A DNA stretch of 64,000 bases from Rugalucina vietnamica (Eukaryota; Mollusca; Bivalvia; Lucinida; Lucinidae), in assembly GCA_964017185.1 (NCBI GenBank), contig OZ024872.1, forward strand, positions 62,241,817 through 62,305,816. Direction: 5' to 3'. The first letter of the stretch is position 1. Each line of letters opens with the position of its first letter. The notes beneath the pieces are model-generated. The model did not search any database, was not told the origin of the DNA, and saw only the letters and a list, made by a program, of their open reading frames with translations. Position numbers and translations under genes: made by a program. Shown here in pieces: positions 23,973 through 37,060 of the stretch.

Positions 23973-24253
23973 AAAAATAAAAAAGATTATAGGTATATCC
24001 CTGCATACCCCAGTTTCGCTATATAAAAATGGGGTTTAAGGGGGTATACATTTCACCGACATGTTTTCATGATGTTTGCAGGGCACTGAAAAGTGAAAAG
24101 CCATTATCCCTGCTATGTCCCATAGGTAGGGGTACCATGGTTACAAATGATTGATGTATTTATTATATGGCAATTTGTCAAGAAAAAAAAAAAAAAAAAA
24201 AAAGAATCAGATGGAATAGCAAATACTGAAGACAGCTCTGAAAGCCCTCTTAA

Positions 24254-26390
24254 TAGCTCACCTGAGCCGAAGGCTCACAAGGTGAGCTTATAGGATGGCC
24301 ATGATCCGGCGTCCGTCCGTCGTCCGTCGTCGTCATCCACAATTTCAAAGATCTTCTTCTCTGAAACCGCTTGGCCGATCTAGTTGAAATTTTATGTGGA
24401 GCCTCCTTGGGTAGTGGCATTTCAAGTTTGATCGCGAAATCCAGGTCACATGACCAAGATGGCCGCCACGCCCATATATGGTAAAAACCCTTCAAAAATC
24501 TTCTCCAGAACCGGTGGGCCGATTTCCACGAAACTTGGTATGTAGCATCGGGGACTTCAGCCCATCATAGTTTGATAAAATGATTACCCTGGGATGACCT
24601 TGACCTATTTTACGGCACGGTCAAATTTGGAAACATAGGCTTTTACATGGGAAAAAGTGAAAACTATGGATTTTTTGAAAACTGTTGCAGCCTGAGGCCT
24701 GAAAAGTGGTAGATACAAACAACTAATGAAGTAGATGAAGGTATGTGATTAATATAGGTCAAGGTCATCTTTTGACCTTGGCCAGTCTGTCGTCCATACA
24801 CACTTTTCAAAGATCTTCTTCGCTGAAATTGCTTGGCCAATCAAAGTGAAATTTTATGTGGAGCATCCATGGGTAGGGGAGACGAAATTTTGATCGCGAA
24901 ATCCAGGTCACATGACCAAGATGGCCGCCACACCCATATATGGTAAAAACCACTCAAAATTCTTCTTCTCCAGAACCGGCTGGCCGATTCTCATGAAACT
25001 TGGTATGTAGCATTTGGGACTCCAGCCCATCGTAGTTTGATCAAATGATGACCATAGGATGACCTTGACCTATTTTACGGCAATGTCAATTTTGGAAACA
25101 TAGGCTTTTACATGGGAAAAAGTGAAAACTATGGATTTTTTTAAAACTATTGCAGCCTGAGGCCTGAAAAGTGGTAGATGCAAACAACTAATGGAGTAGA
25201 TGAAGGTATGTGATTAATTTAGGTCAAGGTCATCCCTTGACCTTGGCCTGTCTTGATTCATACACACTTTTCAAAGATCTTCTCTGAAACTGCTTGGCCA
25301 ATCAAAGTGAAATTTTATGTGGAACATCCATGGGTAGGAGAGACAAAAGTTTGATCGCGAAAACTAGGTCACATGACCAAGATGGCCGCCACGCCCATAT
25401 ATGGTAAAATCCACTCAAAAATCTTCTTCTCCAGAAACAGCAGGTTGATTTTCATGAAACTTGGTATGTAGCATTCGGGACTCCAGCCCATCATAGTTTG
25501 ATCAAATGATGACCCTAGGATGACCTTGACCTATTTTACGGCAATGTCAATTTTGGAAACATAGGCTTTTACATGAGAAAAGTGAAAACTATGGATTTTT
25601 TGAAAACTGTTGCAGCCTAAGACCTGAAAAGTGGACGATGCAAACAACTAATGGAGTAGATGAAGGTATGTGATTAATTTAGGTCAAGGTCATCTCTTGA
25701 CCTTGGCCAGTCCGTCGTCCATACTCACTTTTGAAAGATCTTCTTCTCTGAAACTGCTCGGCTAATCAAAGTGAAATTTTATGTGGAGCGTCCATGGGTA
25801 GGGGGAACGAAAAATTGTTCGCGAAATTCGGGTCATATGACCAAGATGGCCGCCATTCCCAACTATGGTAAAAACCACTCGAAAATCTTCTCCAGAACCG
25901 GCTGGCCGATTTACGCGAAACTTGGTATGTAGCATTTGGGACTCCAGCCCATCATAGTTTGTTGAAATGATGACACAAAGGATGACCTTGACCTATTTTA
26001 TGGCAAGGACAATTTTGGAAACATAGGCTTTTACATGGGAAAAGGCAAAACAATGAATATTTTGGAAACTGTTGCATCTCGAGACCTGAAAGTTGCTAGA
26101 TGCAGACAACTAATGGAGTCAATGAAGGTAAGTAATTAATGAAGGCCAAGGTCATTTCTTGACCTTGACCCAAGATCATTTAAATATCAAAAATAAAATT
26201 ATGGTTTTCTCAGAAATCACTGGGTTTGGAAACTATTGCAGCCTGAGACCTGAAGCTTTGCAGATGCAGACAACTTATGAAGTCAATAAAGGTGTAAGAG
26301 TATTCAAGGTCAAGGTAATTTCATGATGACTTAATACTCCAAGATCAGGCTTCAGGTGAGCGTTCTCAGGACCAATGGTCCTCTGGTTTT
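24254..26390 (-). mobile_element. Pearl/HINE-like element, GAGCC-hairpin family, long copy
   Basis: 3' hairpin at the left (GAGCCGAAGGCTC), then GTCCGTCCGTCGTCC, then about four tandem units of 450-490 bp carrying ACATGACCAAGATGGCCGCC and TAGGATGACCTTGACC. The 5' palindrome AGGACCAATGGTCCT lies at 26368-26382. Confidence 0.7.
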
Positions 26391-27833
26391 TCTACACAGC
26401 CCCGCACATACACACCAGTTTTTAAATGGGAGTACATCCCTTGGCCCCCTGGCAAACCAATGAACTAAAATTATGCTCAAACCACTCAAACAAATAAAAA
26501 ATAAAATGTAAAAACCATCATTTCTTAGAGTTCATCATAAAGTGAAAACTTCATATTTACCATTTCTATTAGACATTGACAAGGAACTGAACAGCTTTTA
26601 ATTAGAAGCAGTTTCTAATGTGATCAATGGTCAGGCATGAAAGCTTTTACCATTCGATGCCTGCTGTACCCAGTATGCCAGGCCTGAATCATGCATTTTA
26701 AATGTGGAAATGATATAATTATGATGTCACAATATAACTAACATGGTGCAAATAAATGGGATATTCTCAAATACTGATACATGTACACATGAATTAAAGT
26801 AATACCATTTTATTTAACGAAAATCATTAAATGTATATCACAGTGACCAGCTTAGATATGGTTTTTAATGCCATGTGTACACTAAAGGGTTCCATTGAAA
26901 GCGAAATTAATTGCGTTTTAATTCTTAGATCTTTTTACTATTGTATATTATTAGATATGAAATACTGTAAAATTAGTGTTTTTGACAACACATTGAACAG
27001 GCTCTGGAAACGACCAGGCACTCAAGGCATGGTCAAAGCCTCAAAGGTTTCATAATTGACTGGGAGCGGATTTGCGTAGGGGTAATGTGGTTGACTCTTG
27101 TCCCAAAGGTCCCAGGTTCAATCTTCAGAAGGGGCGCATTTCTGCAGCTCCTTAGGTAATGGTCAGACGTTGATTGACTCGGTAAACACTAAAACAGTAA
27201 AAAGAAAAAAAAAACAGAATACTCAGGTTATTCCGATATATGAACCTGCAACACGTCATATTAATTTGACAACCTAATAAATATGCAAACAGCGTTCATG
27301 AAAAAACTGATCATTTTTTTACTGTTTCAGTCTACCAGAGAAGTGGTGTTTCCAAAAGCTACATCATTTGGGGAATCCCTAAAACCCCATTCAGCACAGC
27401 CAGTGCCACTGTTAAGACAGATGAGTGGTGCTTTTACATTGCATTTTATCCGGGCATTTTATACACTAGTAAATACAACACCCTCCACAATGGTGGTCAT
27501 ATACAAGGGTTTTCAACATATGGTGTGATACAAGACAAAACTATCTACCTATACTGGCAAATTATTGGGTTATTTCAGCAAACACCTCTGTCCTCTCTTG
27601 TTGATTTCTCTCATTAAAGTATGTTTGGTCACGTGATTAAACAGTGAAGACACATGTAAAGATGATCTTTCTAAATATTCGCATCAAAGGTTTCACCAAA
27701 TTCGTCCTTTATATTATACCAATTATTTTAAATTTGTTCATACAAAATTTTAGAATAATTTATAAACCTTTTAATTGAATAATTACTACATTTGTAGATG
27801 ATTATTCTGATACTTTAATGCGGATTACAGAAA
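26391..27833 (+). promoter_or_regulatory. Region upstream of MED17, promoter not resolved
   Basis: AT-rich sequence between a pearl-like element and the MED17 start. It must include the transcription start and 5' UTR, but no TATA box or CpG-dense stretch is visible. A SINE-like fragment occupies 27064-27195. Confidence 0.35.
27064..27195 (+). mobile_element. SINE-like fragment
   Basis: AGGGGTAATGTGGTTGACTC followed by B-box-like CCAGGTTCAATC. It lies about 640 bp upstream of the MED17 start. Confidence 0.35.
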
Positions 27834-27925
27834 ATGGCTGTCGCGGGAGTCAGTGTGTGTATTGAAGCGGTTCATGAACATCAGATTCAAGAAGTCTCGC
27901 TCGATGGACAAGAGACTCTCATTCC
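27834..27925 (+). CDS. MED17: MED17 exon 1 (start codon)
   Basis: ATG at 27834 has A at -3 and G at +4. The 30 complete codons read MAVAGVSVCIEAVHEHQIQE and then VSLDGQETLI, resembling the start of animal MED17 (ISIE...VHEVGLDGTET...). The donor is ATTCC|GTATAG; the two leftover bases (CC) are completed by the first C of exon 2 to give proline. The open frame past 27925 is intron read-through. No TATA box or other promoter motif could be assigned. Confidence 0.88.
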
Positions 27926-28783
27926 GTATAGTCTTCTTTATAGTTCTAACATCATTCTAGCATACTGTCATGTTATTTTTACTTTTGTTTATGACTTAAT
28001 AGTCTTTTTTTGCAAATCAATCTCGCGAATTGGATCTGCGTCCTTTAGGCGCTTATCAAATATTGTATAGACACATACAGTGTTATTGTTTACATTATTT
28101 GACCTTGACCTCGATGACGTAGTGCGCGTTGTATTGTGGTTGAAACTTTCACTTCCGGGTGGCAAAACCATTTCCGGTTCCATGTTGCTTACATACATTA
28201 GGTAGAATGAAAGTGAAATCAGTGACCTCTAAATACAAAATTACCAATAATTTTTGGGGTCCCTGTATTTACCAAAAAGACCCGAATTACCGGAAAGACC
28301 ACGGAATACCGGAAAGACCATAAGATTCTATTTAATCACATGTATTTGAGAGTATTTCGTTTGGTTTTAATATTTCAGAGTATTTTGAAACAAAATTAAA
28401 TGTATACAGGGTAGATAGTGTAAAGAAGCTTCGTTTATGTTTTACTGAAAATGCAGTTGCAGCTGTAATTATAGCCAAGAGTTTCGTTCTATTATATTGT
28501 AAAACTTTCAGAACACATCAAAACAGCTTTATTTCCGAGATTTCTCAAAGACACTGGGTTAGTATAAGGTTTTAATTACACAGTCGCTTTGAAACACACT
28601 TAATTCAGCTCATCCCGTCATTCATTTGATAATATTACGCCAAAATTATGTAGTGATTTTTACGTTAATTCTTGGTACTGAGAAAACACACTTCATTTAC
28701 ATAGTCTGCATCGCCCAAACGTTTGCATATACGCAGGCTATAGCTGATTCAAGTATCTAGAAATCATGACTACAGGCTCTGAA

Positions 28784-29682
28784 TGTTACGAACATTTGAT
28801 TGGTCCGTTGAAAGTAACCAATGAAAAGGCACTTGATTTCGATCCGTTTGAAGGGTATAAAAGCGGCTTGCTGTAATGTTTTGGGGTGCAGTTCTTACGA
28901 AGTCGTCGGAGAGAGAACAAGGTGTATAATTAAATACTAGAATTAATTGTCAGGCACTTTGTGCTATTATTAAAGGTACCAGCAACTTATTCCCGGGTTC
29001 TCGATTAAGCACAGCTTTAACGAGAGGGTAATAAGTAGTCTGGTATATAGAAGTGCGGGTGGTTGACAATAGTTCTAGAGCTGTTTAGAACTGATACGTT
29101 GCAGCACAGTTGCTCCAGCAAGAAGCGGTCAGACAAGAAGTGTTCCAACAACTTGTGTTGGAGCAAGTGCATAGCCCAATCAATCTGTGTTTTATATATT
29201 TTGATAATTTTGTCAGTGATTCTCATCATTAAAAATCATTGTCTAATCATTTATTTACTAATCAGTAGGCAAAGCAGCCCAGAGGAAAATTTCATATAGC
29301 AATAAGGTATTGCATTTTATAATAGTGATCTTTTTGACGTTGTTGGAAGCTAAGCAAGCTCGAACCACGTTACAATTTGGTGGCAGCGGTGGGATGATGA
29401 CAACTGCCAGAACGGAGTTGCCTTACCCATGTAGTCCCCAGGCCAAGACTCGGGGCGAGTCTTCTCGGAGGGGGAAGTAATGTAACGGGATAGTCTCCCT
29501 TGTAGAATACGTTGGTGCAACGTATTAGCGGCATATTAGCGGGTAGTAATATGCAAATTAGAAACTCGAAACTTTGTGATTAGAGTAAGTGTTAGGTATA
29601 TAGCGCAGTAAACCACCCTTGGTGGATGAGCATGCTTTTCCACCGACGGGGTTTCTGTGGCTTGGCTCGGCCGTTCGTTACA
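28784..29682 (+). mobile_element. LTR-retrotransposon-like remnant
   Basis: A 591-bp segment runs from TGTTACG to CGTTACA (28784-29374) and has a TATA-like GGTATAAAAGC at 28855. It is followed by TTTGGTGGCAGCGGTGGGA, resembling a primer-binding region. A purine run (GGAGGGGGAAG) precedes a second TGTAACG...CGTTACA segment (29481-29682). The two segments are not clearly alike, so this is at best a rearranged or hybrid remnant. Confidence 0.4.
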
Positions 29683-30425
29683 ATAGAAGTAGAAATTTCT
29701 TAAACTCGATGTTTGCTTTGAGTACGTAATGCCGATATGTGGAGACCCTATACTTGCATTGGCAAAACGAAATACCGGAAAGACCATTTAATTGGCAAAC
29801 GCTACTGACGTATGTTACGTTACACGTCTATTATTTAACTTGTACTTCTAACATTCTAAACTTTGCTGTTTCTTTTCACAGGTTGATTTGGGTTACCAGC
29901 ATGTAACTTGAAGTTGCAACAGATATACGGGATATATAACATGTTTTATTGAAAGAAACTTACATGTACAGTGGACTCAACAATGGCGAATCACAAAGAG
30001 GTCAAACGCTATTATTTTAGATCATTTTAAACACGACCATGGGAATGCTATTCTATTTGGTACTAAGAATGTCTTGAACATATCTCAGCTTTATAGGAAA
30101 ATAATAATTTTAATTCATTCAACTTCCTAAATGGGAGATAACTCTGTTGATATGATACCTCCCGCATTAGGTTTTTCAATATAAATATCCGATAAAAAAC
30201 GAGAAAAAACCGGAGTTTTATGGATGGAACTATGGCGAACCAAACTCGACAATGGCTCATATGTAAGAAACGCATTTTCATTTTTTTTTTTTTTTTTTTT
30301 TTTTATTTTTTTTCCATTTCATTGAAATAAATTTTTGAATTTTTCACAGTTCAGAAGGTTTATCTCCAGTATGTAAAATGCAGATAAAATTGGACCTAAC
30401 AACTGCGGGTCCAATGTACTATCCA

Positions 30426-30476
30426 AAGAAGAAGAAGAAGAAGAAGAAGAAGAAGAAGAAGAAGAAGAAGAAGAAA
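30426..30476. repeat. (AAG)n microsatellite
   Basis: About 17 AAG triplets. The long lysine or serine frames seen through it are repeat artefacts. Confidence 0.9.
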
Positions 30477-31918
30477 GGAAATCGTATTTCTCTTGGTTAC
30501 TGTACGGCATGCAAAGGTACAAGTAGGCAAAGATCAGGAAAAGGTGCAATCAGAAAAAGATTCCCACTCCAAAAACCGAGGTGGGAAAAAACCAAACCAA
30601 CAATCAGGTACTTATACCATGAAACATATCGTAAGCCGAATGAGCAGCTATTTTCCCAATAGGTGGCCACTCATTTACCTTAACTTAACTAAAATATGAA
30701 AACATACATAAGGCGCCAACAGCACAAAAAAATTTAAACACCAAGACATAAAACAAAAAGAACCACTACAGAAGTATCGACTTGGAACGATCAGTAACAC
30801 AAACTCGAAGCAAGTCAATATCTAACATAAACAGATATAGTGAAAATATTGCCAATATTGTAATAAACAGTGAAGGCCTCTGAAAAATCGGATATAATAC
30901 ATGGATATTTTCTGATTCAAAACGTTTAAATGCATAATAATCCCTAAAATATAAGAACATTTTTACAGAGTGAATGCGAAAAAATTAGAGGTGAGAAGAT
31001 GCATAGAATGCGCCAGAAATAAAAGTTTTTTCGGATAAATATGACAAAAGCAGTCTGTCACATTAATTTTAGAAATATTTTATGCCAAGATAAATGAAAT
31101 ACGAAGTCTAAAAAAAATATTTCAACTGTTAAATTTTGATAGTAACTGCGATAACCTTGTGCTATGTGCCAGGTGTGAATTATCACAGTAGCAATTGACA
31201 CGCGCTTTTATGGTTTTATGACACCTAGAGTAATTGGATTACCATAAGTTGCAATCCAGGTAGCTCTTATCTGCTTTAAAAAATAAAATGATTATTTACA
31301 TGTGACGGTTCTAAATAAACCTTTAATCTATACCTACAATTCTCATGTATTAAAACGATTTATGGTATACACATTATATTTCCTAGTCATCCCATTTATT
31401 CCTACCATCTTTTAAACGCTCTTTTTCTTAAACCAAATTTTCCTTCATTCCTTCCATCAATTATTATTCTTGTTAAAATGCATCATTGATCAATTAGAGC
31501 AATTATTTAGGCCGGCCGTAATTCATAATTGTTCATCAATTTGAAATGTGGAGTTCGTCTTTAATCATTGTATCAAATTATCATGTAAGTTTATAGGCGT
31601 AATCCTTTTAAAACCTTTTAAGATAATAATAATTAGAATCTACTATCATGATTATTGACATTGCAGACAAAAATCACTTTCAAGTTCCTATGGAAAAAAG
31701 CACCATTAAACTTTATATTTTAGTCACTTTTCTCTCTTTTTTTATTTATCCACATTCAAGTATCTAACACCACATGTATATGCCATACCATATATATGCC
31801 ATACCATACATAATGCACACTAAACCAAAAACCAATATTTCATATGGTCTTTCCGGTATTCCGTGGTCTTTCCGGTAATTCGGGTCTTTTTGGTAAATAC
31901 AAGTACCGTAATTTTTGG

Positions 31919-32812
31919 CATTTGTATTCATTGATTTGTTTGCTCTTTTATAAATAATTTCATTTTTTTTTTCACACCTGCTTGAGCGTCTCAAGTATCG
32001 TAAATGATGTTTGAACCGCGCGAACAAAAAATATTTATTACTTAGATATTCTTTATAATTAATTAACAAATTGCGCATAATTGATTAACAATTTGCGCCA
32101 AACACGCGGCCACCTCTCTGCAATCAGACTAAAAAATCATTTATAATGGAAAAAAAGGTAATAAACAATTAAACAGATAAATAGTTCTTGGTCCTTTTTT
32201 CCAACCTTATTTGTACCGAAAGTAGAAATAAAAGCGCATTCATCTAGCCCTTTTAATGAATGAAAGTTTCTTCTCCTTTTTATCCATGTTTTACATTTTA
32301 ATTCTTAAGAACATCAACTCTTGCTCACATTATATTTAAATAATCCTTGGTCCAGTTTAAATACGTCAAACTATTTAAAGGTTATACAATGATAATGATC
32401 AATTTGCCGGAAAGAAGGGCGGTTTCAGCTATTGAAGACAGTTTTATGACACACTATCTCAAATAACGATGCCCATAATTATGATAATCGGCTTCTTTAA
32501 TTATTATATATGACACCTTCTTCAAAGAAACGGTACATTCTTGGGGTACAATATGAATGATAAGGGATTAATGAACTTAAAGTCCCCCGGGGCAGCCGGC
32601 TTGTGTGTTCAGTCATTCGATTAATTATCATTACATGTGTTGACATCGCTTAGATTAGCATATGATAGTTACGAGTATGATTCCAGTGTCGTAGATAAAA
32701 GTGGATACACTACACATAAAGTAATTTTAAATTGTGAATAAATTAGATTTTTTCTCGGAATGAAAATAATTTTTTGTTTCACCGCATGCAAAGCAAATTT
32801 AAATCATGTGCT

Positions 32813-32851
<39 letters not shown>

Positions 32852-32960
32852 GAGACCAAATGACGGCTTAAAGATATTCCCGTTTCTTTTTGTTATTATT
32901 TTTTACTCGGATCCGATTTTTTTTATAAAACTGAAAAATTGATTCAAACACGGAAATTAT
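31919..32960. other. MED17 intron 1 segment, no element recognised
   Basis: AT-rich sequence between two transposons. Apart from the GA microsatellite, no gene or repeat structure is recognisable. Confidence 0.5.
32816..32845. repeat. (GA)n microsatellite
   Basis: About 13 GA dinucleotides, then CAGACAGAGAG. Confidence 0.85.
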
Positions 32961-33690
32961 TTTTATCGCACCTGCTTATAGCAGGGTGCGATATAGGAGT
33001 TCAAATTTCCGTCCGTCCGTACGTTCGTTCGTCCGTTCGTCCGTCCGTCAACATTTACGTCGAAGTTTAGTTTTCTCGACATCAGAGATAGCTGCGAGTC
33101 TGAAACCTTGCATAGTAATTGTCCCTGACATATCCTTCAAGCACGCACCTTAACCCGGTGCCCTTGACCTATATTTCACGGTCCACTGACTTTGAAAATT
33201 TTTACGTCGAAGTTTTGTCAACATTTACGTCGAAGTTTGGTTTTCTCGACATCAGAGATAGCTGCGAGTCTGAAACCATGCATAGTAATTGTCCTTGACA
33301 TACCCTTCAAGCACGCACCTTATTCCAGTGCCCTTGACCTATATTTCACGGTCCACTGACTTTGAAAATTTTTACGTCGAAGTTTGGTTTTCTCGACATC
33401 AGAGATAGCTGCGAGTCTGAAACCTTGCTTAGTAATTGTCCTTGACATACCCTTCAAGCAAGCACCTTAACCCGGTGCCCTTGACCTATATTTCAGGGTC
33501 CACTGACTTTGATAATTTTTACGTCGGAGTTTGGTTTTCTCGACATCAGAGATAGCTGCGAGTCAGAAACCTTGCATAATAATTGTCCTTGACATGCCCT
33601 TCAAGCACGCACCTTGACCCGGTGCCCTTGAACTATATTTCATGGTCTATTGACTTTGCCCGATGCAGGTGCGATATCGAGTTCTTGGTT
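32961..33690 (-). mobile_element. Pearl/HINE-like element, TATCGCACCTGC family, copy 2
   Basis: Inverted relative to copy 1: hairpin CCTGCTTATAGCAGG at the left, CGTCCGTCCGTACGTTCGTT, four units of about 147 bp (one enlarged by a 23-bp duplication near 33210), ending GCAGGTGCGATATCGAG. It lies in MED17 intron 1. Confidence 0.72.
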
Positions 33691-34254
33691 TTTTTTAAAT
33701 TTTACACCCTATATGCGGTTTGCCTTTGATACGTCAGGGTGAACATTTGTCAACAACATGACAGGCGTATGTACCAGCCGGGTTTCCAACACGCAACCTC
33801 TTGATTGCTAACAGAAAAAGGTTTCTATTACATCACCGCGGCGGTACGGAAATCATTGAACGTTGATTTATTAATTATATCGTGAGAATATTTCATCTTT
33901 TGACTGAGATGCAAACCTTTTAAATTCATATTTTTTAATTCCGCACGGGCCAAAACGCTAAATACTTATACGGGCCAAAACGCTAAATACTTATAATACT
34001 TAAATTAGAAAGTTTCAAACAAGCATCAATTAATGAACAAACATATTTGGAAATTAATTTGTGATGAATAAGTAATATTTTGACATTATTTTACTCTTTT
34101 ATACATCAAAACATTACAGTTCATTGTTCATTCAATGGCCTGAGGTTGCTTTTTTGCCACCCGGAAGTGAGAAATGGTCATGTGATAGTCACATGACTTA
34201 CCTGTATTTTATAGATCACGTGGTTTGTGATGTATTGTTTGTACCTGTGTATAG

Positions 34255-36405
34255 ATACAAGATACAAGATACAAGAAACTTTATTTAACGTCGGTTATGA
34301 GTATAACAATAAACATTAGCTACATGAGCTATTTTCCGACAAACATGATAGTAGAATAACATATAATATAGCAGCTGTAAAACAAAAGGTATTTAAGTTA
34401 ATAATAAGTATTGAATATAAGATTAAATATTATGATTAATAATACGTACATATACAATTTAAAACAGATATTGTTGCAGTAAAGTTCATTTGAATTTACA
34501 TAAAAATTTCATAGTTTTAAGAGTACAAATTATATATAGGAAGTGCATTTGAGATCATATGAAATTATTAATATATTTACAGAATTTTAAGAATACTAAA
34601 TATGTACAGAATGTACATGTACTAGGGAAAAAAAAAATTAAATAGAATTTATCACATGATTGATTGATTGCAGGAAAAACTGATATATATTCATACATCA
34701 CCCTAGCTGTGAGCTTTAGGTCGAAAAACCGAAAGAAAGGCAAAAAGAGACTCCTTACGAGCCTCTCTCCGAAAAGCGAAAGCTACCAAAAGCTCTGAAA
34801 TGAAGATGGCGTATGTTAAAAATAATCTTAAAAGTTAATCTTAAAAGTTAATTTAGGAAAATTCTTTAAATGAGTTTCATTAGCAAATTATAAGCCATCC
34901 TGGCTTAAAAACTAAAGTAAGATATAATTAAAAAAAACATGAACATAAAACTGAAGCAGTTTAAACAACACTCTGCCGTACTGAGGTGAGCCTAAGTACA
35001 TGTATGCACCCATGCAAAGGAACAGTTAAGCTGCTGCACCCTGCATACGCGCATACACCCAAGTCAGCCTAGTAAAAACAGAAACACTGATTGCAGTGAA
35101 AACACCGCTCAATACGGCTAGTGTAAGAGCAACAGAACAAATAATAAAACAATAACTGGGAAAGACTAACCTCCAGAGCAACTGCATATGGCACATCCAC
35201 ACCTTGGGCCGGTCCAGGTGCGGACCATTCTCCTGAATTCTGGGAAGTTTTCAGCTGTCCTCATCTCATTTGGGAGGCTGTTCCACACCCGGGCCGCCTC
35301 AAAGCGGAAGGACTTCTTTCCATATGCAGTGGTTCTTACTTTAGGGACTTTTGCTGTATTTTCATACCTGAAATTGTAAGAAGACTGTTTTAATTTCAGG
35401 AGATCCCTAATATAGTCTGGAGATAAGTTGTATATACACTTGTATGCTTCTGCAGCAATACATCTCAGTCTGCTGATATGAAGAGTAGGCATCTGAGCTT
35501 TGTTCAGAAGTGTTGCATAGTCCGACTCATAATCACAGAAGACAACCTTCAAGGCTCGAAACTGGATCTTTTCAAGTTTTTCAGTGTTAGTTTTGCTGCA
35601 GAAGTGCCATACAAGTGGACAATAATTGAAGTTTGATTGGATAAAAGATTTGTATATTAAAAATCTAGATTTCTCATTTAAAAATTTGCTCAATCTTTGT
35701 AAGACATTTAATTGCCTTGCAGCTTTTTTACAAATCTGGGTTACTTGAATATCAAAGTCAAGTTTATAATCAAGCTCAACTCCTAGTAATTTTACATTTT
35801 CTGAGCATGGTATGCTAACATCGGCAATTTCAAGACTTGCTAGTGCTGAGTGGGTTTTCTTTCCAACTGAGATGGCTTGGAACTTGTCAGGGTTTGCCTG
35901 CATCTGGTTGTCCACAAACCACCTCAGAAGCTTAAGGCACTCAGATATAAGTGTTTCTTTGAGCATTTCCAGGTCTTTATCACTGTAAGATACAGTATTG
36001 TCATCAGCATAGTTGTACAGGGTAGTTTTGGTCACAAAATAGAAAATGTCATTTATAAATATGTTGAACAGTAAGGGCCCCAAAATGAAGCCCTGAGGGA
36101 CTCCTTTGATAATAGTGGACCATGAGCTGACATTATTTCCAATTTTTACCCTCTGAAGCCGGTCACTCAAATAACTACTCATGAGATTACATGATTCTTG
36201 AGTGACCCCATATGCTTTGAGTTTTTCTATCAGTAGGTCATATGGAAGGCAATCAAATGCCTTTGAGAGGTCCATTAGGACCGCTCCCACATACTTATTT
36301 TCGTCCAAGGCTGCCTTCCAGTCCTCAACTACGCGTAGGAGTGTAGTTTGACACCCATATGAGGCCCTGAAGGCAGCAAGGAAGTTATGAAAAATAGCCT
36401 GCAGT
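34255..36405 (-). mobile_element. 5'-truncated LINE with reverse transcriptase
   Basis: Antisense to MED17 in intron 1. From right to left: a truncated RT coding region (36405-35166), about 0.9 kb of 3' UTR, a polyadenylation-like AATAAAG, and a heptamer tail of three TCTTGTA copies near 34255-34280. The protein end has a C-x-C-x2-C motif after a tryptophan, as in CR1/jockey-group LINEs; the clade is not fixed. Confidence 0.75.
35166..36398 (-). pseudogene. LINE ORF2 fragment, reverse transcriptase domain
   Basis: Open frame of about 410 codons without its N-terminus. An in-frame stop lies just upstream (near 36407). Visible motifs: AAFRASYGCQTTLL, GAVLMDLSKAFDCLP (catalytic Asp), IIKGVPQGFILGPLLFNIFI, then YADD within LYNYADDNTVSYS, then a thumb region with FNYCPLVWHFC. 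It ends TWTGPRCGCAICSCSGG. The RT core from the first catalytic Asp onward is intact, but the endonuclease and fingers are missing, so it cannot be autonomous. Confidence 0.85.
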
Positions 36406-37060
36406 TCTCTTCATTTACGCATAAAACTCATGAGCAATTTGAACTCCCTCCAATCAGGAACAGACTCAAATGCGTATAATCAAATGTGCATGTCTTAATC
36501 AAAATAACTTTTAAACGTCTTCGGACAATGTCAAGAAATTTTAGAAAAGTCAACATGGGAATACTACTTCAAAGAAGAAGAAGAAGATGTATGCCGTGTG
36601 TAATCACTAGATTGGACCGGATCCGGATTCTTTTTTTAATCATTCTCCCTATTTGGAAAGGCAAATCTCCGTATTTGGTTTCCCAGATGTATCACATATA
36701 TGGTATACATTCAGTCTAACATATCCGGTTCTTAATTGTGAAATACTTGATTCTTCTTTTCTGGTATCAAACTTATGTTTAAACTAGTAACCATTTTTTG
36801 GTCTGTATGTAAAAAGATGTCTGCCTGCTTTTGCCTTCTCCCAAATATCTTGCCACTTTTACCTTTCTGATTCTCTAGCAGCTGTCTTCACATCTCCCAT
36901 TGTTATGACAGGTGGTAAAACTTACTTTTCCTTAGCTTCTTCTGCTGCCTCCTTTGCTAACTTGTCTGCCAACTCATTTCCCTTAATATCTGAATGTCTT
37001 GGTGTCCAAGAAATTTCTGCTTTAATGCCAGCCTGTTCTACTAGGTTCTTTATCAAGGCC

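Larger units (their letters stand above)
28258..31903. mobile_element. 3.6-kb element with ~60-bp terminal inverted repeats
   Basis: The left end (28265-28322) and right end (31844-31901) are near-identical inverted copies containing TGTATTTACCAAAAAGACCC, GAATTACCGGAAAGACCACG and GAATACCGGAAAGACCAT. Outside them lie near-identical direct repeats, TACCAATAATTTTTGG (28242) and TACCGTAATTTTTGG (31904). A third partial TIR copy is internal at 29770-29791. No transposase was recognised. It begins about 330 bp after MED17 exon 1. Confidence 0.7.

Noticed and set aside
28784..29682. Intact LTR retrotransposon
   Set aside because: Primer-site-like and purine tracts are present, but the two putative LTRs differ and there is no gag-pol.
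30378..30662. Poly-lysine and poly-serine frames
   Set aside because: Produced by the AAG microsatellite.
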